Of a stretch of DNA of 10,327 bases, positions 1 through 6,398 are shown one piece after another. The first letter of the stretch is position 1; every line of letters starts with the position of its first letter. Location: NCBI GenBank assembly GCA_964617665.1, contig CAZUAH010000498.1:1-10327 (forward strand), written 5' to 3'. Made by a program: the position numbers and the translations under genes. Source of the DNA: JADHUC01 sp964617665 (GTDB lineage Bacteria > Planctomycetota > Planctomycetia > Pirellulales > Pirellulaceae). A model generated the notes under the pieces. That model had not been told where the DNA came from and did no database searches. It saw only the letters and a list, made by a program, of their open reading frames with translations.

Positions 1-217
1 ATCCGATCCACGTCGAAAGATCCGTGGCTCGGAGATCGCCCCACCGATCAAAGCCGAAGGCGCATCCGAGGCCCGGAAACGAAAGCTGAGAATCCGATTC
101 CCTCACAAGCATCGTCAGACGAGCGCTTTCAAATGGTAGGCTCCCAAGAATCGCACCATCACGGCGAGTAGTTGCCTGACACTGATTCCGTCTCGGAACC
201 TACTGCCCAAAGAGGAA
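1..217. other. Left-edge region with no certain gene; possible 3' end of a plus-strand CDS
   Basis: No confident gene is visible here. One plus-strand frame is open from base 2 to a TAG at 137-139. It would encode a 45-residue, strongly basic tail (ending RKRKLRIRFPHKH then QTSAFKW), plausible as the C-terminus of a gene beginning outside the window. A second plus frame is open from 1 to 171. A minus frame starting at 112 is also open to the edge, so the choice is not safe. A short inverted repeat, TTCCG-TCT-CGGAA (186-198), lies just downstream of the minus-strand gene that ends at 218, but it has no T tract and is not a convincing terminator. Confidence 0.3.
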
Positions 218-1108
218 TCACCCCCCCTGCAATCGCAGCCACAGGTACAGCCCGTGTCCGACGATTGAGACGGCGGGTATGATCAAGACCAGCAGGGAAC
301 CGATGGCCGATTTCGTCTGGATTTGTCCCATCTCGTCCAAGCGCGGTGCGCCCGGCAAGTGATCTAGCATGGTGGAGTAGCTTGGCCGAATGGGATCGTA
401 TAGCAGCGGTTCTTCAGCGTCGTCCTGCAGACTCTCCGGCTCGTGTGTCTTGGCTGTTGCCTCGCGCGCTTGCCCCGTCTGGTCCTTGAATTCGAAGGTC
501 AACTTGTACACACGGCGGTTGTTGATTCTTGTGTTCGTTGGTTCCCTCGATTTCAGCACGCCAAAAGCCTGCTCGCCGTTGGCAAGCAGGCGAACCGCCT
601 TTCGTCCTTTGCAAAAACCGGCCAGCATGAAGCAAAGTCCGATAAACGGGAACAGCACGACTAACGGCAGCACGAAGGCGGGGAACATGGCCGTGCGCAT
701 GCCTTTGACTCGCGATCGCGCCGGCCTACCGCGCGGAAACTGGACAGTGACCTTCTCGCCCAGCGCCCTTTGTCCGCCGACGCTGTAAGACATGCCCTCG
801 TGTTTCTGCCCATCTGTTTCGAACTCGTAGTAGTATGCGAAGATTGGGCTGTCATTTTCGCTGGCGTTGGTTTCTTCGCAGCGAATGATGACGCCTTGGC
901 TTTCTCGCAGGTCGCCGCGGAAGTCAAGCCAGACCTTCGGGTCCGTGCTGGATCCGAATACCCACACGAAGATCATGCCGAAGCCGAAAAAGATCCAGCC
1001 GAATTGATTGAGGAATCCGCCAAACAGCAGCCTCAGGCGAACCATTAACGGTACCGAACGCGGTGGTCCCGCCAAGGTGAAGCGGCCGAATGACGAATAG
1101 CTGGACAT
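218..1108 (-). CDS. DUF3592-like integral membrane protein
   Basis: This is a 296-residue membrane protein of unknown biochemical role. Three hydrophobic segments are visible at about residues 28-52, 143-165 and 268-292. Between the first two lies a beta-rich stretch (about 60-135) with the look of a DUF3592 domain: a segment around GVIIRCEE, then a YYYEFETDGQ strand, then G-EKVTVQFPRGRP. Between the second and third is a similar module (about 172-250) with GVLKSREP, YKLTFEFKD and LLYDPIRPS, so the protein may be a duplicated DUF3592 unit. It begins 7 bp after the purC stop codon, and the GGAAG overlapping the end of purC can serve as its ribosome binding site, which supports the first ATG. 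An internal ATG at residue 22 lacks such a site. Co-transcription, and perhaps translational coupling, with purC is likely. No enzymatic motif is seen and no role in purine synthesis is implied. Confidence 0.85.
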   Translation of the reverse strand: MSSYSSFGRFTLAGPPRSVPLMVRLRLLFGGFLNQFGWIFFGFGMIFVWVFGSSTDPKVWLDFRGDLRESQGVIIRCEETNASENDSPIFAYYYEFETDGQKHEGMSYSVGGQRALGEKVTVQFPRGRPARSRVKGMRTAMFPAFVLPLVVLFPFIGLCFMLAGFCKGRKAVRLLANGEQAFGVLKSREPTNTRINNRRVYKLTFEFKDQTGQAREATAKTHEPESLQDDAEEPLLYDPIRPSYSTMLDHLPGAPRLDEMGQIQTKSAIGSLLVLIIPAVSIVGHGLYLWLRLQGG

Positions 1109-1115
1109 TGCCGGG

Positions 1116-2003
1116 TTACTTCCAGGCGAATTCGCTTCCGGTCAGACGCTCGTACGCGTTGACGTATTTCTCCCGTGTCTTGGTGACAACGTCTTCGGGC
1201 AGCTCTGGTGGCGTGCTGTTCTTGTCCCAGCCGGTCGACGACAAGTGGTCGCGCACAAACTGCTTGTCGTATGACGGTTGGCCGTGACCAGGTTCGTATT
1301 TGTCAGCCGGCCAGAACCGCGAGCTGTCCGGCGTGAGCAGTTCGTCGATCAGGATCAGTTCTCCGTCGACGGTTCCCCATTCGAATTTCGTATCGGCGAT
1401 GATGATACCTTTCTCGCGGGCATATTCCGCACCGCGCAGGTATGTGTCGATACTACGCTGCCGCAGTTCTTCGGCCATTTCGGCGCCGACGATCTCGACC
1501 ATTCGTTCAAACGAAATGTTGATGTCGTGTCCTGACTGCTCCTTGGTGGCCGGCGTGAAAATCGGTTCGGCCAACTGCGAGCACTGCTTTAGGCCTTCCG
1601 GCAGTTCGATTCCGCAGACTTTGCCATTTTCCTGGTACTCTTTCCAACCGGAACCGTCCAGATAACCGCGTACAACGCATTCGATGGGCACCACTTCGCA
1701 TTTGCGAACGACCATACTGCGTCCCACCAGGCTCTCTAGATCCGTGCCGGCAGGCAGATCAACGGCGTCGAGTTCCAAGGAAATCAAATGGTTGGTCACC
1801 TTCAACAGATCGAACCAAAACGAACTGATTTGCGTCAACACCCGGCCTTTGTCGGGGATCGGCGTGGGCAGCACCCAATCAAAGGCGCTGATCCGATCAG
1901 AACTGATCATTAGCAGCCGTTCACCCAGGTCGTAGATATCGCGAACTTTGCCACGGCGTACGGGGAGACCTTCCAGAGAGGTTTGAGTAAGGGGCGTAGT
2001 CAT
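1116..2003 (-). CDS. purC: Phosphoribosylaminoimidazole-succinocarboxamide synthase (SAICAR synthase)
   Basis: PurC joins aspartate to CAIR using ATP to give SAICAR in cytoplasmic de novo purine synthesis. The 295-residue product matches the longer, yeast-like form of the family (about 300 residues, against about 240 in E. coli and Bacillus). Visible family blocks, in order, are RRGKVRDIYDLG (16-27, N-terminal ATP-binding loop), SSDRISAFDWVLPTPIPDKG (34-53), PIECVVRGYLDGSGW (106-120), EPIFTPATK then SGHDINIS (146-164), IIADTKFEWG (201-210, the second family signature with Trp where Phe is usual) and ILIDELLTPDSSRFW (217-231). A frame extension of 14 codons upstream exists. The ATG at 2003 is preferred because AAGGA lies about 7 bases before it and family homology begins just after. 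A downstream membrane-protein gene follows 7 bp after the stop, suggesting a two-gene transcript. Confidence 0.97.
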   Translation of the reverse strand: MTTPLTQTSLEGLPVRRGKVRDIYDLGERLLMISSDRISAFDWVLPTPIPDKGRVLTQISSFWFDLLKVTNHLISLELDAVDLPAGTDLESLVGRSMVVRKCEVVPIECVVRGYLDGSGWKEYQENGKVCGIELPEGLKQCSQLAEPIFTPATKEQSGHDINISFERMVEIVGAEMAEELRQRSIDTYLRGAEYAREKGIIIADTKFEWGTVDGELILIDELLTPDSSRFWPADKYEPGHGQPSYDKQFVRDHLSSTGWDKNSTPPELPEDVVTKTREKYVNAYERLTGSEFAWK

Positions 2004-2007
2004 GATC

Positions 2008-2018
2008 AATTCCTTGAT
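2008..2018 (-). promoter_or_regulatory. Ribosome binding site deciding the purC start
   Basis: On the minus strand AAGGA stands about 7 bases before the ATG at 2001-2003. It supports that codon over the in-frame upstream ATG at 2045, which has no comparable site. Confidence 0.6.
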
Positions 2019-2060
2019 GACTGGCTGTAGGGTAGAACTTGGCAAACGCTACGAGTCGGC

Positions 2061-2069
2061 AGTATATCA
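2061..2069 (-). promoter_or_regulatory. Candidate extended -10 promoter for purC
   Basis: The minus strand reads TGATATACT, an extended -10 element (TGn followed by TATACT) of the sigma-70 type. No good -35 hexamer is found 17 bases upstream, which is tolerable for an extended -10. Transcription would start near 2054, leaving a leader of about 50 bases before purC. This is based on pattern only. Confidence 0.35.
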
Positions 2070-2135
2070 CCATGCGTTTCAAGGTGAGAGAGGGGAGGCG
2101 GGGCATCTCCCTTCGCCCCCCTTGCAGATTCTGTG

Positions 2136-2141
2136 TATACT
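2136..2141 (+). promoter_or_regulatory. Candidate -10 element for the GH10-like gene
   Basis: TATACT lies about 65 bases before the start of the plus-strand gene at 2207, preceded by TGTG. No convincing -35 box stands at the expected distance. The same heptamer TATACTG occurs on the opposite strand at 2060-2066, in front of purC, so the two divergent genes may use look-alike core promoters. Confidence 0.25.
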
Positions 2142-2206
2142 GGGAAGCATATCAGAACTTGTCGTACCGTTTCCGGTGAATTGACAGTCAAAGGACGCCA
2201 ACAAAC

Positions 2207-3700
2207 ATGGGACTTATGCGTTTCCTGACCCCGCAGCGGGAACGCGTCTCGGACGAGGCAGTTCAGCGTGCGCATATAGCGGGCTTGGATTGCGTCCCCA
2301 CACGGTGCTGGAAGTCGTGGGAAAGTAAGGACTTGTTGCGTCTGGAACGCCCGATCGACGATTCGGGAAATCTCCATATTCCGTGGCGGGTCCAGGGACA
2401 TGGGGAGTTGCTGCTGTCCACGGCCAGTCTGATGGAACGCGAGCGTCCTTATCACCTGCCCGTCGAATTGGCACGTGGCACCGTGAACCGGCTACGCAGC
2501 CGAGCCTCTATTTGGCAGATGGGGGGGCTGCGGCTCACTGACGAGTTGGCTTCGTACATGAAGTCGGCCGTGTCGCATTTCACCTGTGCCGCTACATCGC
2601 AAGACGAGCCATTGACGGCGGCCGCTGCCGCGGAAGAGGCCATACGGGTAGGACTCGATGGAATCGTCAAGCTCGGAGAGCAATACGGGCAGCAGGTTCT
2701 GGAGTTTCGTCACGAAGAATCGTCACCGCTCGCGACGCTTCTAGCGGGAAACCTGGGCCCTGAGCAAATGCCAGCGAACGCCGAGCCCATGTTCGGCGCT
2801 GCTTTCAATTCGGCAGTTGTTCCGATGGCCTGGAAGACCGCGGAACCCACTGCGGGCGAGCGACAATGGTCCTTGTCCGACAAGCAAATGCAGCGGTGCC
2901 TCCGTCTCGGCCTGAAAATCATCGGTGGGCCGTTGATGCGACTGGATCGCCAAGTACTGCCCGACTGGCTGATGGAGTACGAAAGCGATTTCGAGCAACT
3001 GGCGGCGTGCATACGGGACTACATTTGGGCCACAGTCGAAAAATACAGGGGACAGGTACACCTTTGGCATTGCGCCGCCGGCATGAACACGAACGGAATC
3101 CCATCCCTGTCGGACGAACAGCGACTTCGTTTGACGGCCCTTGCCATCGAGACGACGCGGTCGGCCGATCCCCGCACTCCGGTGATAGTAAGCGTGGATC
3201 AGCCTTGGGCAGAATATGTGCTGACCGACGAAACGGAATTGTGGCCGATGCAATTCGCCGAAATGCTCGTGCGAGCCGATCTGGGTGTGGCGGGTATTGG
3301 TCTGGAAATGAACCTCGGCTACTGGCCTGGCGGCACGCTGCCAAGAGACATACTGGAAATCAGTGATCACGTCGATCAATGGAGTATCTTCGGATTGCCC
3401 TTGATTCTGCTGCTCACTGTACCAGCCGGCGACTCCGACGATCCTCATGCGGACCAGGAATCTGGTGTTCCACTCCCAGCGGCAGCGGACGGCGGTCTTT
3501 CCTCGGAAAGCCAGAAGGTGCAAGTCGAGCGTCTGGCTACAACGCTGCTGGCCAAGCAATCCGTCCAGGCACTTGTGTGGAACCAAGTGTTCGATTCCAT
3601 GCCGCACAAATTCGCACACGCGGGCATGTTCGACACGAGTGATATGCCTAAGCCATCGCTCAGTTCCTTGATTGACATTCGGCGAGGTCACCTGGAATAG
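2207..3700 (+). CDS. GH10-like (beta-xylanase-fold) protein, probably catalytically inactive
   Basis: The 497-residue product has two parts. Residues about 55-170 form an N-terminal domain with the block ERERPYHLPVELARG (77-91), which I associate with planctomycete GH10-like proteins. Residues about 195-495 follow the layout of a glycoside hydrolase family 10 barrel: FNSAVVPMAWKTAEPTAGE (200-218, like the GH10 N-x-x-K-W-x-x-x-E-P-x-x-G block), LGLKIIGGPLMRLDRQVLPDWL (from 234, like the G-HTLVWH-PxW block), YRGQVHLWHCAAGMN (280-294), GVAGIGLEMNLGYW (360-373) and a C-terminal LVWNQVFDSM with GMFDTSDMPKPSLSSL (457-488). The place of the acid/base WDVxNE reads WHCAAG, and that of the nucleophile xTELD reads LLTVP, so neither catalytic glutamate is evident. 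No signal peptide is seen, unlike secreted xylanases. AAGGA at 2191-2195 precedes the chosen ATG by 11 bases; an ATG three codons later is an alternative. The fold assignment is inference from motifs; the substrate is unknown. Confidence 0.8.
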   Translation: MGLMRFLTPQRERVSDEAVQRAHIAGLDCVPTRCWKSWESKDLLRLERPIDDSGNLHIPWRVQGHGELLLSTASLMERERPYHLPVELARGTVNRLRSRASIWQMGGLRLTDELASYMKSAVSHFTCAATSQDEPLTAAAAAEEAIRVGLDGIVKLGEQYGQQVLEFRHEESSPLATLLAGNLGPEQMPANAEPMFGAAFNSAVVPMAWKTAEPTAGERQWSLSDKQMQRCLRLGLKIIGGPLMRLDRQVLPDWLMEYESDFEQLAACIRDYIWATVEKYRGQVHLWHCAAGMNTNGIPSLSDEQRLRLTALAIETTRSADPRTPVIVSVDQPWAEYVLTDETELWPMQFAEMLVRADLGVAGIGLEMNLGYWPGGTLPRDILEISDHVDQWSIFGLPLILLLTVPAGDSDDPHADQESGVPLPAAADGGLSSESQKVQVERLATTLLAKQSVQALVWNQVFDSMPHKFAHAGMFDTSDMPKPSLSSLIDIRRGHLE

Positions 3701-4041
3701 GCAAACGGCAAAACCGTCACGATCGATTCAAGCTGGGCATGCCCAGCAAGGATTATCGATTTAGGCGACCTTCCCGATAAGACCCGAGCTTCAGTTTTGC
3801 GATATATACAGCGCGGAGGGAAGGTAGGAAGCTTGCTCTTCGTCACGTTTGTAGGCGAATCCTGGCGTGGGGCCTTGGTTCGCCCAGTGGGTTTAGATGC
3901 GGTTTTGGAATGGAACGGATTGGCCTCAATAGGAAATCAGCAACGAGTTGTGCTTCGCTCGTGACCGGTTGGGTGGTTAGCTGATAGACTACTGGAACAC
4001 AGACTGTCCGTTCTATTCCGACCGGCCCACTTCTATTCGCC
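3701..4041. other. Intergenic region without a recognised gene
   Basis: This 341-bp stretch between two plus-strand genes has no supportable CDS or tRNA. Its left end holds the nested palindrome listed separately. An AT-rich run, GATATATACA (3801-3810), has no matching -35 box and lies about 230 bases before the next gene. Near 3950-3980 the bases CGAG and CTCG, flanked by CAAC and GTTG, could form a small hairpin. The promoter of the HD-domain gene must be here or read through from upstream, but I cannot place it. Confidence 0.5.
3721..3761. terminator. Nested palindrome, candidate transcription-end hairpin after the GH10-like gene
   Basis: GCTGGGCATGCCCAGC (3732-3747) is a perfect 16-base palindrome. 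It is bracketed by two copies of ATCGAT (3722-3727 and 3755-3760), which can pair with each other, with an extra G-T closing pair outside. As RNA this gives a 6-bp GC-rich upper stem with a CAUG loop, an asymmetric internal loop (4 and 7 bases) and a 6-7 bp lower stem. It starts 21 bases after the stop at 3700, a natural place for a terminator, but no T tract follows, so a protein-binding site or an mRNA-stabilising hairpin is equally possible. Confidence 0.4.
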
Positions 4042-5373
4042 ATGCACAAGATCAGCGATATCCCCGAACTCGACGGCCTTGACGCTCGCCGACATCTAGT
4101 TCGTATTCCGGATCAAGTCGATGTACCGCTGACACCGCGCGTCCAACAGATCATCGACGCTGCCGAGTTCCGGCGTTTGGCTCACATAAGTCAGTTGGGA
4201 CTGGTCTCGCTGGTATATCCCGCCGCTCACCACACGCGATTCGAGCATTCGCTGGGCGTCTACCGGATGGCGCTACTGTATTTGAAGCAGCTTGCTCACG
4301 ATCCTCGCTTTTGTGCGACGATCACGTGCCACGATGCGGAAGCGTTAATCGCCGCGGCCTTATTGCACGATTTGGGACACTGGCCATTTTGCCATGCAAT
4401 CGAAGATTTGGATTTACCAGGCGTTCCGGAACACGAACTGTTCGCCAATAGCTTTGTATTGGAGACAGAGATTGCGGACACGTTACGGTCTGAATGGGAT
4501 GTCAATCCTCGAGAGCTGGTAGCGTTGTTGTCCGAAGAACCTCGAGATGCGCGATCCAGCATCCTGCACAGCATTCTGTCTGGCCCCATCGACATCGACA
4601 AGATGGACTACTTGGCACGCGATAGCCTGCACGCAGGCGTTCCCTACGGTCGGAATTTCGACCAACAGCGATTGACTGGCAGTCTTTGTCTGAACGAGGC
4701 GGGTGATGGTTTGGCGATTACCGACAAGGGCCGTACGGCGGCCGAGATGATGGTCTTCGCCCGCTATGTGATGTTCAGCGAGGTCTATTGGCACCACACA
4801 GTCAGGGCCGCTACAGCGATGTTGCAGCGGGCGTTCTACTTGCTGTACGAACAACTTGATCTGGATTCGCTGTTTCGCCGGTCCGAGCAGCGCATGGTTG
4901 CGGAGTTGAAACGAACGGCAGCGGACGGGCCAGCGAGGGAGTTGCTGGCCGGCTTATTTGGGCCGGTGCGTAGGCTTTACAAACGGCTGGCACAATTCAG
5001 CTATTTTGAGAGGCAAGACCTATACGCTCGATTAGCCCGGCGGCCTTATCCGTGGTTGGCCGAGTGCGCGGAAGAATTCGCGAACGCAGTGAGCCGCCGC
5101 CTGCGTCGTCGAGTTGCGCCGACAGAGATCTTGTTCGATGCACCACCGACGAAGCTGGAGGTGGAATTCAACGTGGATATCCACTTCCGCAAGGAAGGAC
5201 GATATCGGCCGCTGGGCGAAGTTTCTCCGGTGGTACGTACGCTGGCCCAGGAACAATTCGACGATTACGTCAAGCGCGTACGAATCTTCGTTCACCCGCG
5301 GTTGGTGGAAGAACTGCGCGAGATTTCCGACCTGGACGAGTTACTGTCGGAGGTGATTGCAGATAGGGAATGA
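4042..5373 (+). CDS. HD-domain phosphohydrolase, dNTPase/SAMHD1-like (YdhJ-type)
   Basis: The 443-residue cytoplasmic protein is a metal-dependent HD phosphohydrolase of the dGTPase/SAMHD1-like group, whose characterised members cleave dNTPs to nucleoside and triphosphate. The metal ligands are visible: H69 in HTRFEHS, H109-D110 in LLHDLGHWPFCH, and D186 in IDIDKMDYLARDSLHAGV. The neighbouring residues H113, H118, K187, Y190 and D194 match positions around the SAMHD1 active site (H210, H215, K312, Y315, D319). The HD region covers about residues 55-200. A conserved helical C-terminal half follows, ending in a segment around VEFNVDIHFR and PLGEVSPVV. The length fits full-length bacterial relatives. 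The ATG at 4042 begins just before the family's opening block; no clear ribosome binding site precedes it. The gene ends 13 bp from the convergent gene at 5387. Substrate preference cannot be read from sequence, so dNTP hydrolysis is inferred. Confidence 0.9.
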   Translation: MHKISDIPELDGLDARRHLVRIPDQVDVPLTPRVQQIIDAAEFRRLAHISQLGLVSLVYPAAHHTRFEHSLGVYRMALLYLKQLAHDPRFCATITCHDAEALIAAALLHDLGHWPFCHAIEDLDLPGVPEHELFANSFVLETEIADTLRSEWDVNPRELVALLSEEPRDARSSILHSILSGPIDIDKMDYLARDSLHAGVPYGRNFDQQRLTGSLCLNEAGDGLAITDKGRTAAEMMVFARYVMFSEVYWHHTVRAATAMLQRAFYLLYEQLDLDSLFRRSEQRMVAELKRTAADGPARELLAGLFGPVRRLYKRLAQFSYFERQDLYARLARRPYPWLAECAEEFANAVSRRLRRRVAPTEILFDAPPTKLEVEFNVDIHFRKEGRYRPLGEVSPVVRTLAQEQFDDYVKRVRIFVHPRLVEELREISDLDELLSEVIADRE

Positions 5374-5386
5374 CGAAACCGCCGTT

Positions 5387-6235
5387 TCAATCGGACTCAC
5401 TTCTCTTGCCGCCTTCATTCCCAGCGTAGAACTTGGTGATATCAATACCTTCGCGGTTTTCTTCCTCGATCAACCTGATTCGCGTCTCCAGACGTTCTAA
5501 TCGTCGCAACATCTGTGGGATTATTTGCTGCGTTTCATCCACCTTCTTCAATCGCGGGGCCATGGGATAGCTTAAGTGCCGTTGCAGCGCGGCGAATAGA
5601 TACATGGGGTCCTTTTCGCGGTTTGCCCAAGCGATTTTGCCTTCCTTTTCGCCGAACAAGATGGGCTTCTCCGGTTCCGGCGGGGAGCATCCCGGCTGGG
5701 TCCGGTGCCGAATGTACTCCCAGCTACGCACGTAGATCATATCGGCAAAATCGATGATGCCGACTTGGCGACGCACAGTCTGGATCCACTCTTTCCAGTC
5801 GTCGCTGTACATGGGATCACCCGCCACCGCATCTAGTCCATAGTCGTAGCGCAGCCGGTTGCGAGAGAGCGTTTCAAACTGATACATGAACAGCCCTTCG
5901 CAAGTGGGGTCTCCGGATCTGTACTTGGCCTCATGGTGCAGTACCTCGATTGCCACGTGCATGTCGAATCGCCCCCGTTCATCCTCGGCCGCCTCGATGA
6001 TGTACGTCTGAAACGGTGTGAAATAGTGGTCCAACCGCCTCATTGCGTTGGAAACCACCCCGCTGTGCCGCAATTCGGCGAGCATGTAGTCGATGGCCAT
6101 GGGAAGCTTAGTTGTGGCCAATAATTCGTGACGAATTTGCCCCAGGAGGTCCTGCAGTGGGAAATTCTCAGGAAGCCGTTCGCCGAGTATACGAAAGAGA
6201 TAGGCTTGTTCGATGTGTTCTTCGCGTTCCAGCAT
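5387..6235 (-). CDS. Conserved protein of unknown function with C-terminal coiled coil
   Basis: I do not recognise a named family. The 282-residue product is soluble, with no signal peptide or membrane segment. It is rich in charged and aromatic residues. It opens with a helical region (about 1-65, including ELLATTKLPMAIDYMLAELR, which reads like a helical bundle). A central part (about 66-180) holds the histidines of HVAIEVLHHEAKYRSGD and the acidic-aromatic GDPMYSDDWKEW. A Pro-rich link PGCSPPEPEKP (181-191) follows, and the C-terminus has a likely short coiled coil (about 228-262, RRLERLETRIRLIEEEN). The His/Glu cluster HHEAKY (100-105) could bind a metal, but this is only a suggestion. 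A TTG one codon upstream is also in frame; the ATG at 6235 is preferred. There is no clear ribosome binding site. It is transcribed divergently from ribBA. Confidence 0.82.
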   Translation of the reverse strand: MLEREEHIEQAYLFRILGERLPENFPLQDLLGQIRHELLATTKLPMAIDYMLAELRHSGVVSNAMRRLDHYFTPFQTYIIEAAEDERGRFDMHVAIEVLHHEAKYRSGDPTCEGLFMYQFETLSRNRLRYDYGLDAVAGDPMYSDDWKEWIQTVRRQVGIIDFADMIYVRSWEYIRHRTQPGCSPPEPEKPILFGEKEGKIAWANREKDPMYLFAALQRHLSYPMAPRLKKVDETQQIIPQMLRRLERLETRIRLIEEENREGIDITKFYAGNEGGKRSESD

Positions 6236-6285
6236 CAAGTTCGATTTGGGCTTGAAAACCAGGGGCAGGTGTTAGACTTTACTTA

Positions 6286-6378
6286 ATACGAATACCCTGT
6301 CCCGAGACACCGCCAATTAGTGGGGCGCGGGAACCTAGCGGCGGACGCTTTGCCGTCTATAATACAGGGTACGAGTAT
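6286..6378. promoter_or_regulatory. Inverted motif pair ACAGGGTA-N3-GTAT in the divergent promoter region
   Basis: TACCCTGT (6293-6300) and ACAGGGTA (6364-6371) are perfect reverse complements. The match continues beyond a three-base gap as GTAT on each strand: 6375-6378 on plus, and 6289-6286 read on minus. Each motif therefore points at one of the two divergent genes. The plus copy begins directly after the TATAAT box of ribBA and covers its likely transcription start, where a repressor would act. A role as a paired operator is inferred. Confidence 0.4.
6358..6363 (+). promoter_or_regulatory. -10 box of the ribBA promoter
   Basis: A perfect TATAAT lies 36 bases before the preferred ribBA ATG, placing the transcription start near 6370 and giving a leader of about 30 bases. 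The -35 region at the right distance (around 6335-6340, CTAGCG) does not match the consensus. So short a leader leaves no room for an FMN riboswitch. Confidence 0.5.
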
Positions 6379-6398
6379 ATTTGAACAACGTAGAAGCT

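Noticed and set aside
2741..3691. Minus-strand open frame of 316 codons opposite the GH10-like gene
   Set aside because: It lies entirely antisense to a gene with clear family blocks. Its translation is rich in His, Arg and Cys with no recognisable pattern, and it has no ribosome binding site. It is a shadow of the real gene.
3885..3905. tRNA-like T-arm (GGTTCGCCCAG)
   Set aside because: No pairing acceptor stem, anticodon arm or correct T-loop spacing can be found around it.
3843..4049. Minus-strand open frame of 68 codons in the gap before the HD-domain gene
   Set aside because: It has no ribosome binding site or family resemblance, its start overlaps the start of the HD gene, and it is short enough to occur by chance in GC-rich DNA.
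5375..5388. Hairpin GAAAC-CGCC-GTTTC between the convergent genes as a bidirectional terminator
   Set aside because: The stem is only 5 bp and weak, it overlaps the stop codon of the minus-strand gene, and there is no T tract on either side.
6236..6398. FMN riboswitch (RFN element) upstream of ribBA
   Set aside because: The conserved RFN boxes are not present, and the TATAAT box leaves a leader of only about 30 bases.
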